From Symbiobacteriaceae bacterium (GTDB taxonomy: Bacteria; Bacillota; JAAYKD01; WRDA01), in contig WRDA01000025.1 in assembly GCA_009783675.1 (NCBI GenBank), positions 1 through 12,618 on the forward strand: 12,618 nt of DNA, in the 5' to 3' direction. The translations under genes were made by a program, and so were the position numbers. Below, in pieces: positions 7,330 through 12,618 of this stretch. Below the pieces are notes generated by a model, which saw nothing but the letters and a program-made list of their open reading frames with translations, did no database searches and was not told where the DNA came from. Position 1 is the stretch's first letter. Each line of letters begins with the position of its first letter.

Positions 7330-8631
7330 CTATCTGATCAGATGAAGCTGTTCCTGGCGTCCATCGAAGTACCAGAAACGACCATCCCTGACCAGTACCG
7401 TTTGCTCCAGAGCCATAGTCACTTCCTGATTACCCCATTCAGGAACAGGATACTTGACGTTTAACTCCAAAGCGTAACAGGTAGAATCATGCAACTCGTA
7501 GTCTCCGCGACCCGGTACCCCCTCCTGCATATCATATAAGCCTATTGTTGGTCCGGCACCATGTCCGTGATACCCGATGGGGTGATTATAAATACATGGG
7601 TTTAATCCCTTTTCCAGAGCAAGTTTGCGTGCCCGCGCCAAAATCTCGTTTCCTGTTCCTCCTATAACCATCTCCCTGGCTACAATATCCTGGAGCAGGT
7701 TACCTGCCTTTAAAGCCTCTCGTAACCCGGCAGGAGCATCGTCTTCATGCCGGTGCAGGACATATGCGTTCTGTTGTGTGTCAGTTGACAGACGCAGGTA
7801 AGTGAAACCGACATCGCAATGAAGTAAGGCGCCTGGATAGATTACTGTTTCACCACGCTGGCTGCCTGGCTGAGCAGCTGAGCTACCATGGTACTGTACG
7901 GAGATACTCGGCATGAACCATGGTTTCAGACCGAGGTCGCTAAACCGCTGTCTGATCCACCAAGCCAAATCGCTATTAGTCGTTATTCCTGGATGAACTA
8001 CGCGATTGGAGAAAGCTTCGGCGATCACGCCATGCGCAATTGCGACAATCCCTTCGTACGCTGCCAACTCTTTCTCAGTACGGGTTTCCAGCCAGCCTAC
8101 AGCCAATCTCTCTGCACCCGCGAACCTATCGGTATACTCACTAAGAGCCTGTTTCATTTGCAGATACAAGGATCCACTTAAACCATCGCCAAAGGCAAAG
8201 GTATCACTCAATCCAATGCCGATTCTCTGCGGGTTGCGTTGCTTCACAAGGTTTAGGAGCATTTGCCACTGGTCTGAACAGTTCTCATCCCAGATGGCTT
8301 CATAAAGATCGCCTCCGATACCTGTACGGGCAACCGCATAACGCGATACTGTATCATCCTGATTTAACGCGAAGACCAGGATGCTCAGCCTGCGAGCGCT
8401 CATTGCTGGCTCAGGGACCAGAGTGAGAAAAACCGGGTCCTCGTTATATTCACGGCAAGCGACTATCCACATGTCGAAACTTTCACGTTTCATCAATGTT
8501 GGCAAAACTGTCTGCAGACGCTCCCTTAGCCAGCCATTCACTACTTCAGCCTGTTGACGCAAGTCGAGAATCTTATGCTGATAATTCGAAGCACCGGATG
8601 CAATACTGTTACCTTCCTGACTATAAGACAT
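7330..8631 (-). CDS. M24 family metallopeptidase (divergent Xaa-Pro aminopeptidase/creatinase fold)
   Basis: A 433-residue protein with a creatinase-like N-terminal domain (about 35-180) and a pita-bread catalytic domain (about 185-415). Candidate metal ligands are Asp273 (HCDVGF), Asp284 (STDTQQ), His357 (in HGHGAGP), Glu389 (ALELNV) and Glu409 (ALEQTVLV), the complete DDHEE set, so it is probably an active two-metal hydrolase that cleaves at Xaa-Pro or a related bond. It is divergent: the usual Thr-Arg after the second Asp is TQQ, and the usual GHGxGLxxHE is GHGAGPTIGLYDMQE, without the second His. No signal peptide is visible, so it is cytoplasmic. ATG 8631 has GAGGAGGT seven bases upstream. 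It heads the minus-strand unit, 11 bp before a small membrane protein gene, and is divergent from an M14 carboxypeptidase. Confidence 0.85.
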   Translation of the reverse strand: MSYSQEGNSIASGASNYQHKILDLRQQAEVVNGWLRERLQTVLPTLMKRESFDMWIVACREYNEDPVFLTLVPEPAMSARRLSILVFALNQDDTVSRYAVARTGIGGDLYEAIWDENCSDQWQMLLNLVKQRNPQRIGIGLSDTFAFGDGLSGSLYLQMKQALSEYTDRFAGAERLAVGWLETRTEKELAAYEGIVAIAHGVIAEAFSNRVVHPGITTNSDLAWWIRQRFSDLGLKPWFMPSISVQYHGSSAAQPGSQRGETVIYPGALLHCDVGFTYLRLSTDTQQNAYVLHRHEDDAPAGLREALKAGNLLQDIVAREMVIGGTGNEILARARKLALEKGLNPCIYNHPIGYHGHGAGPTIGLYDMQEGVPGRGDYELHDSTCYALELNVKYPVPEWGNQEVTMALEQTVLVRDGRFWYFDGRQEQLHLIR

Positions 8632-8664
8632 TTGGCTACCTCCTCAGATTTGTTCGGGACAGAT

Positions 8665-8693
8665 ATCGTTTAGCCTTTGTTTCGCTTAACGAT
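8665..8693. repeat. Inverted repeat, 10-bp arms, in the divergent intergenic region
   Basis: Arms ATCGTTTAGC (8665-8674) and GCTTAACGAT (8684-8693) are complementary with a single T-T mismatch and a nine-base loop (CTTTGTTTC). The repeat is 34-62 bases upstream of the M24 start. It could be an operator for the divergent units or an RNA hairpin in the M24 leader. Confidence 0.55.
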
Positions 8694-8698
8694 GACAA
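8669..8698 (-). promoter_or_regulatory. Possible sigma-A-type promoter for the M24-pilus unit
   Basis: On the minus strand, TTGTCA (8698-8693, five of six to the -35 consensus) is followed at 18 bases by GCTAAA (8674-8669, three of six to -10). The -10 is weak. The site overlaps the inverted repeat, which would suit repression. It is a tentative call. Confidence 0.25.
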
Positions 8699-8738
8699 AC
8701 TCCCTGCCTTAATTGGGGAAATTCTTTCTGGCAGGAAA

Positions 8739-8813
8739 ATGTTATCTCACTACCGAACGATTCTAAAAGAGGTTCAGGACAAGATTCTGATGCACAGGAA
8801 GGAGCAAATCTGA
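8739..8813 (+). CDS. Possible 24-residue leader ORF coupled to the M14 gene
   Basis: ATG 8739 has AGG four bases upstream. The ORF runs 24 codons and ends at TGA 8811-8813, which overlaps the M14 start as TGATG. The peptide is basic and helical (MLSHYRTILKEVQDK then ILMHRKEQI). The TGATG overlap is typical of translational coupling. The frame stays open upstream across the gap and into the antisense of the M24 gene, without a start in the gap, so chance is possible. Confidence 0.25.
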   Translation: MLSHYRTILKEVQDKILMHRKEQI

Positions 8814-10528
8814 TGCCAACACCCGACTTGATGTTCGATCATTTTTATTGTCATGAGGAGATTACCTCATTTTTACAGGCACTGGCTGATAACTATCCCC
8901 ATCTGGCGACTCTTTCCAGCATTGGCAGCTCTGCAGAGGGGCGTCAGATATGGTGTTTGACCATAAGTAATAAAGAGACAGGAGCTCACGAAGATAAACC
9001 TGCGATCTACGTCGATGGGAACATTCACGCCGGGGAAGTCACCGCTTCCCACGTTTGTCTGTACACCTGCCTGAGGCTTTTACAAGGATTTGACACCGAC
9101 GAGGAAATCAAGTACCTGTTGGATCACCGCACCTGGTACATCCTGCCACGGGTCAATCCTGATGGTGCCGAACTCTATCTGACCTCTCCCTACATGCTGC
9201 GCTCTGTGACCAGGAAGAACCCCGCTTGGGAAACGAGAGTGCCCGGGGCCCTCTACCCGGAAGATCTCGATGGGGATGGCGTGGTTCGTTTTATGCGGAT
9301 AAAAGACCCCTGTGGCCTATGGAAAGTTTCCCTGCAGGACAAGAGATTGTTAGTTCCCCGACAACCAGCCGATTTTATAGGAGAGTTTTACAGCCTGCAT
9401 CTGGAAGGTTGTATCCATGATTTTTCCGGTGGTCCTATTACTGCGGCTCCTGACCACTGGCATATCGATGCTAATCGTAACTTTCCCAATGGCTGGCAGC
9501 CCAACCAGGGGCAAAACGGGCTCTTCCCTCTTTCTGAAGAGGAGACTCTGGCTATGGTCCGGTTCGTATTGGATCATCCAAATATAGGCGCGTTGCAGGC
9601 TTATCACACTCAGTCAGGAGCAATATTACGCCCTTCATCGCTTAAGCCCGATCGCGATCTACCCAGTCAGGATATCGAGGTGTTCAATGATCTTGGCGCC
9701 ATAGGAGAGAAGATAACCGGTTACCCCTGCGTCTCCATAATGGATGGTTTTCTTGGCGGGAACCCAGGGCGTGGGATCTTTGCCGATTGGGCATACGATC
9801 AGGTTGGCTTGCTGTCATATACCACTGAACTCTGGGATGCGAAGCAAAAGGGAGGAGTAAAGGATCGTAAAGAGTTCAGCAAATCTGAGTTTAACGAAGA
9901 ACATGAACTGGCCAAGCTTAAGTTAAGTGATAGTGAGGCTTCAGGTATGGGGTTTAAGGACTGGGTTCCCTTCGACCACCCTCAGTTGGGATTGGTTGAG
10001 ATCGGAGGCTGGCATCCCAAGTTCTTTGCCCAGAATCCCTGGTTTACACTGTTGGAAGATGAATGTGCAAGAAACTTTCGCTTTAGCTTACAGCATTGCG
10101 CCGCTCTCCCTGAGATTAAGGCGGAAAATCTTAGTATGACCAGAGTGGAAAACGGGGTATATCGTCTTTGCCTCGATATTGCCAATGTTGGTTGGCTGGG
10201 AACATCTGTCACGGAACGAGGGAAGCAGTTGAAAACAGCTAAACCGATCCGGGTGGAGATATCCGGTGAAGAACTCACTTTCCTCACAGGAACTCCTCGT
10301 GAAGAAGTCGATCATCTTGATGGCTACCGTACCAACAGGGAAAGCTGGTACACTTTTGGTCGTTCTGCCCCACCACGAAGGCAACGCATCAGGTTACAGT
10401 GGCTAGTACAGGGCCAGGGCAGCTGTAGCATCACTGTCAACGCATCGAGAGCAGGCACGAAAAGAATTACCGTGAATCTGGATGATTGCAACAGCGGTCT
10501 CTGCCAAGATCACCTGGAAATTATCTAA
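8813..10528 (+). CDS. M14 family zinc carboxypeptidase
   Basis: A 571-residue peptidase that should remove residues from the C-terminus of peptides. The catalytic domain (about 10-400) has the zinc motif His72-xx-Glu75 (NIHAGEVTASH), the third zinc ligand His265 (LQAYHTQSG), the substrate-binding Asn221-Arg222 in DANRNFP, and the catalytic Glu339 in SYTTELWD, so it should be active. RVNPDGAELY (113-122) is another family signature. An acidic loop DLDGDGVVRF (151-160) could bind calcium. About 170 residues beyond the catalytic domain are beta-rich and hydrophilic; their role is unknown. No signal peptide or membrane span is seen, so the protein appears cytoplasmic, unlike secreted pancreatic-type M14 enzymes. 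ATG 8813 has GGAG eight bases upstream. It is divergent from the M24 peptidase and together they suggest peptide degradation. Confidence 0.92.
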   Translation: MPTPDLMFDHFYCHEEITSFLQALADNYPHLATLSSIGSSAEGRQIWCLTISNKETGAHEDKPAIYVDGNIHAGEVTASHVCLYTCLRLLQGFDTDEEIKYLLDHRTWYILPRVNPDGAELYLTSPYMLRSVTRKNPAWETRVPGALYPEDLDGDGVVRFMRIKDPCGLWKVSLQDKRLLVPRQPADFIGEFYSLHLEGCIHDFSGGPITAAPDHWHIDANRNFPNGWQPNQGQNGLFPLSEEETLAMVRFVLDHPNIGALQAYHTQSGAILRPSSLKPDRDLPSQDIEVFNDLGAIGEKITGYPCVSIMDGFLGGNPGRGIFADWAYDQVGLLSYTTELWDAKQKGGVKDRKEFSKSEFNEEHELAKLKLSDSEASGMGFKDWVPFDHPQLGLVEIGGWHPKFFAQNPWFTLLEDECARNFRFSLQHCAALPEIKAENLSMTRVENGVYRLCLDIANVGWLGTSVTERGKQLKTAKPIRVEISGEELTFLTGTPREEVDHLDGYRTNRESWYTFGRSAPPRRQRIRLQWLVQGQGSCSITVNASRAGTKRITVNLDDCNSGLCQDHLEII

Positions 10529-10562
10529 AGTATCTGATATCCATCATTAACATATAAGAGTA

Positions 10563-10568
10563 TATAAT
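10563..10568 (+). promoter_or_regulatory. Possible -10 element for the PLP lyase unit
   Basis: A perfect TATAAT lies in the AT-rich gap after the M14 gene, about 150 bases before the PLP lyase start. No convincing -35 stands 16-18 bases upstream (TCCATC at 17). AT-rich sequence makes chance hits easy, so the call is weak. Confidence 0.25.
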
Positions 10569-10584
10569 AGTGTTTAAGGAACGT

Positions 10585-10603
10585 CAACAATTATTATTTG
10601 TTG
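10585..10603. repeat. Inverted repeat CAACAA/TTGTTG
   Basis: Perfect six-base arms CAACAA (10585-10590) and TTGTTG (10598-10603) around a seven-base AT spacer (TTATTAT), in the 191-bp gap. It lies just downstream of a possible TATAAT and could be an operator. It is too AT-rich to act as an intrinsic terminator. Confidence 0.4.
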
Positions 10604-10605
10604 CC

Positions 10606-10615
10606 ATTTGCAAAT
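10606..10615. repeat. Perfect 10-bp palindrome ATTTGCAAAT
   Basis: A ten-base perfect palindrome, two bases after the CAACAA/TTGTTG repeat. The pair of symmetric sites side by side upstream of the PLP lyase suggests a regulator site, although the composition is AT-rich. Confidence 0.35.
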
Positions 10616-10719
10616 CATTCTTAAAGAAGTAGATAGTGTTTTTAATATATAAATAAAATTCTTGATTTCATCATTATATCTTGGTTGTATCTATTTGGAA
10701 TAAATGGAGGAATTAGGTA

Positions 10720-11886
10720 ATGAAGGATGTAGATTCCAGGGGTATCCTGACCACCTGTATCCACGCAGGAAAAAGAGATAATGATGTTTATGGAGCGATG
10801 CATGATCCGCTCTACCTCACCAGTAATTATCGTCTGCCCGCTGATGGGTCTCCTGTGGACTGGAGTGGCATTCATAGCAACATTTATGCGCGCAATGGGA
10901 ATGTTAATCAGTTTATCCTCCAGGATAAACTAGCTGCCATCGAAGGCGCAGAGAGCTCTGTTGTCCTTGGCAGTGGCGTCTCTGCTTTGGCTGCTATCTT
11001 TCTCACCTTCCTGGCTACAGGAGATCATATTATCTGCTCTCAGGTATGTTATAGCGCTGTGGGCATCCTCCTGCGTCAACTTCTACCAGGAAAGTTTAAA
11101 ATCCAGGTCAGCATGGTGGACAGTACCGATGCAGCTGCAGTACAGGCTGCGGTCCGGGAAAACACTAGGTTGATTCATATCGAAACCCCAGGTAATCCAA
11201 CTACCGGCATCAGCGATATCGCTGCAATTGCCAAGATCGCCAGAGATTGTGGAGCCTTGCTCTCGGTTGACAGCACATTCGCCTCACCCCTCTACCTGAA
11301 GCCTTTAGCTCTGGGTGCTGATCTTTCCATGCATAGCATGACCAAGTATATAAATGGCCATGGGGATGCGCTGGGAGGCTGCATTTCGGGAAGCAGAGAG
11401 CTGATCGATCGTATAAAGGAAGAAGCAATGGTTAACTTTGGGGGCATAATCAGTCCCTTCAATGCTTGGCTAATCACCAGAGGCTTACTTACTTTACCCC
11501 TCAGGATGAGGCAACACTCCGAGAATGCCCAAGCTGTTGCTGAGTATCTGGAAGACCATCCTGCTGTACGCTTCGTAGCCTATCCTGGTTTGCAAAGCCA
11601 TCCTCAGCATGAACTGGCTCGGACCCAAATGAAAGGGTTTGGAGGCATGCTCTGTTTCGATCTTAAGGGGGATTCTGAAGAGCACATTAACTTCTTGCAG
11701 AAGCTGAAGCTGATCGCTCATGCTGTGTCCTTGGGTGATACTGAGAGTCTGATGGTCTTCACCGAAAGTACCAGTGAGAAAATGGCTTACTATCCCGAAA
11801 TCTTTCGCCAGGGTTACTATCGCTTCTCTATTGGACTTGAAGATACTGAAGATATTATTGCCGACCTTAGGCAGGCGCTGTCTTAA
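10720..11886 (+). CDS. PLP-dependent Cys/Met metabolism lyase (cystathionine/methionine gamma-lyase family)
   Basis: A 388-residue fold type I enzyme of the trans-sulfuration family. Seen: the catalytic lysine Lys209 in MTKYINGHGDALGG, Asp184 that holds the pyridine nitrogen in SVDSTFASP, Tyr111 in the stacking position (CYSAV), Tyr56/Arg58 as the phosphate-binding YxR of the neighbouring subunit, SLGDTESL (337-344) in place of SLGGxESL, and Arg368 in RFSIGLE for the substrate carboxylate. Length and order match the family. The usual NPT after YSR is absent (YARNGNVNQF), marking a divergent branch. The reaction (methionine gamma-lyase, cystathionine beta- or gamma-lyase, or a sulfhydrylase) cannot be fixed from motifs. 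ATG 10720 has GGAGG nine bases upstream. The RhaD-type aldolase follows after 12 bp, so the two are likely co-transcribed. Confidence 0.88.
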   Translation: MKDVDSRGILTTCIHAGKRDNDVYGAMHDPLYLTSNYRLPADGSPVDWSGIHSNIYARNGNVNQFILQDKLAAIEGAESSVVLGSGVSALAAIFLTFLATGDHIICSQVCYSAVGILLRQLLPGKFKIQVSMVDSTDAAAVQAAVRENTRLIHIETPGNPTTGISDIAAIAKIARDCGALLSVDSTFASPLYLKPLALGADLSMHSMTKYINGHGDALGGCISGSRELIDRIKEEAMVNFGGIISPFNAWLITRGLLTLPLRMRQHSENAQAVAEYLEDHPAVRFVAYPGLQSHPQHELARTQMKGFGGMLCFDLKGDSEEHINFLQKLKLIAHAVSLGDTESLMVFTESTSEKMAYYPEIFRQGYYRFSIGLEDTEDIIADLRQALS

Positions 11887-11898
11887 AGAGGAAGGCAT

Positions 11899-12618
11899 AT
11901 GCTCAGGACCGCTACTACCCTCCTCAAGCAAATCGTTTGCTTCAGCAGAAGGTTGTCAGGACTCGACTTATGCGAAGGAAGTGCTGGCAATCTCTCTATT
12001 TTGCTTTCTGAAGAAGAAATCAGTGGTTGGCAGCATCCAGAAAGCGTACCAGGCAGCTTTGTTAAGCTGGAATCCCGTGTCGGGAATCTTGGCGGCAAGT
12101 ATCTCTTAATCTCTGCCTCCGGCGCCAGATTGTCCACGCTAGCGACAGACCCTGAGAGTAAGCTGGCTCTCCTGGAAATGGACAACTCCGGATCAAGCTA
12201 CCGAGTCATCTGGGGACTGGATAAGGGTGGCAAACCTTCCAGCGAACTGATGGTGCACCTTCTTGGCCATCAGGCTCTGATGACCAGCAGAGCACCAGGG
12301 CGAGTCCTCTTTCATTGCCATCCTCTCTACGCTGTAACCCTTAGCGCTATTTGCTCTTTTACCACAGAGGAACTGACCAGGCTTTTTTGGCATTTCCATA
12401 CGGAGGGCAGGGCTTTTTTTGAAGAAGGGGCAGCGGCAATAAAGGCTCTGGCTCCAGGTAGTATGGAACTAGCCACTCAGACGGCTTCTCTTCTGAGTAA
12501 ACATAGATATCTGTTATGGGAACGTCATGGTGTCATAGCCAGTGGTGCTTCCCTGGAAGAATGCCTCTCATTGATAGAAATATCGGAAAAGATACTCCGC
12601 ATCGCATATCTGGCTACA
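11899..12618 (+). CDS. RhaD-type class II aldolase (rhamnulose-1-phosphate aldolase family), cut by right edge
   Basis: The first 240 residues of a zinc aldolase; the frame is open to the window end. It follows the layout of E. coli RhaD: GNLS early (30-33), SASG (72-75, compare VTGSG), VIWGL (103-107), SSEL with catalytic Glu116, HCHP with zinc ligands His139 and His141, a third ligand His210 in ERHGVIASG, and a long C-terminal helix. All key residues of the class II site are present and residue numbers are within two of the E. coli enzyme (Glu117, His141, His143, His212). The known reaction splits L-rhamnulose 1-phosphate to dihydroxyacetone phosphate and L-lactaldehyde; the related thio- or deoxy-pentulose phosphate substrates are possible. 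ATG 11899 has GAGGAAGG just upstream. About 30 C-terminal residues are expected beyond the edge. Confidence 0.88.
   Translation, partial: MLRTATTLLKQIVCFSRRLSGLDLCEGSAGNLSILLSEEEISGWQHPESVPGSFVKLESRVGNLGGKYLLISASGARLSTLATDPESKLALLEMDNSGSSYRVIWGLDKGGKPSSELMVHLLGHQALMTSRAPGRVLFHCHPLYAVTLSAICSFTTEELTRLFWHFHTEGRAFFEEGAAAIKALAPGSMELATQTASLLSKHRYLLWERHGVIASGASLEECLSLIEISEKILRIAYLAT

Larger units (their letters stand above)
10529..10719. other. AT-rich intergenic region between M14 and PLP lyase genes
   Basis: 191 bp, far richer in A+T than the coding sequence. It holds a possible -10, the inverted repeat, the palindrome, and a nine-base direct repeat ATAGTGTTT (10567-10575 and 10633-10641). No GC-rich hairpin with a T-run is seen, so no intrinsic terminator can be called, and no riboswitch or T-box consensus was recognised. 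Confidence 0.5.

Noticed and set aside
7888..8305. Overlapping plus-strand ORFs of 97 and 99 codons
   Set aside because: They are antisense to the M24 catalytic and N-terminal domains and show no motifs.
8496..8813. 105-codon plus-strand ORF upstream of the M14 gene
   Set aside because: Its first half lies antisense within the well-supported M24 gene and looks non-protein-like. Only the last 24 codons, with their own ATG and a TGATG junction, are kept as a weak candidate.
10616..10645. Possible intrinsic terminator after the M14 gene (TTCTT-A-AAGAA followed by a T-run)
   Set aside because: The stem is five A/T-rich pairs with a one-base centre, which cannot form a stable hairpin, and the T-run is short and displaced.
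10529..10719. S-box or T-box riboswitch before the sulfur amino acid lyase
   Set aside because: I looked for the conserved S-box core and the T-box GGGTGGNACCGCG sequence and saw neither; the region is too AT-rich for these folds.
11494..11931. 145-codon minus-strand ORF
   Set aside because: It is antisense to the PLP lyase, whose active-site motifs are clear, and no ribosome binding site or family motif is seen.
11774..12109. 111-codon plus-strand ORF
   Set aside because: It spans the PLP lyase and aldolase junction in another frame; the aldolase frame carries the family motifs.
1..12618. CRISPR array, insertion sequence, prophage, tRNA or rRNA
   Set aside because: No regular direct repeats with spacers, no transposase or integrase motifs, no terminal repeats, and no RNA gene signature were seen.

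Overview
The window looks like chromosome from a bacterium of the Bacillota (Firmicutes), probably an anaerobic or syntrophic clostridial-type lineage. The reasons are strong AGGAGG-type ribosome binding sites before most genes, very tight gene packing, a composition near 50% GC, and a type IV pilus cluster of the Gram-positive kind. This assignment is an inference from style and gene content; no rRNA or other phylogenetic marker is present. No mobile element, CRISPR array, tRNA or rRNA was seen.

Left two thirds (about 1-8631, all on the minus strand, so transcribed right to left): one long, tightly spaced apparent operon. It starts with a divergent M24 (Xaa-Pro aminopeptidase/creatinase fold) metallopeptidase, followed by a 37-residue single-span membrane protein and a 122-residue three-span membrane protein with a basic tail. 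The core pilus genes follow: a PilB/GspE assembly ATPase, a PilC/GspF platform protein, a pilin, a PilX/GspK-like protein, a PilV/GspI-like prepilin, a PilW/GspJ-like prepilin, a PilM-like protein with an unusual N-terminal membrane hairpin, and a PilN-like protein that runs off the left edge. ATPase, platform, pilin, an I/J/K-like tip set and the M-N scaffold together make most of the inner-membrane and fibre parts of a type IV pilus or pseudopilus. The missing parts are PilO, the prepilin peptidase, and any retraction ATPase or secretin; they would have to lie outside the window or be absent.

Right third (8813-12618, plus strand): an M14 zinc carboxypeptidase with an extra C-terminal beta-type domain is transcribed divergently from the M24 peptidase across a 181-bp gap. 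This gap holds a 10-bp-arm inverted repeat and a possible 24-codon leader ORF. After a 191-bp AT-rich gap with a possible promoter and operator-like repeats comes a two-gene unit: a PLP-dependent Cys/Met-metabolism lyase and, 12 bp later, a RhaD-type class II aldolase cut by the right edge.

Functionally, the two divergent peptidases suggest peptide use, and the pilus genes could serve adhesion, DNA uptake or secretion. The PLP lyase and aldolase pair is metabolically ambiguous (sulfur amino acid breakdown plus rhamnose, or a thio-/deoxy-sugar salvage step).
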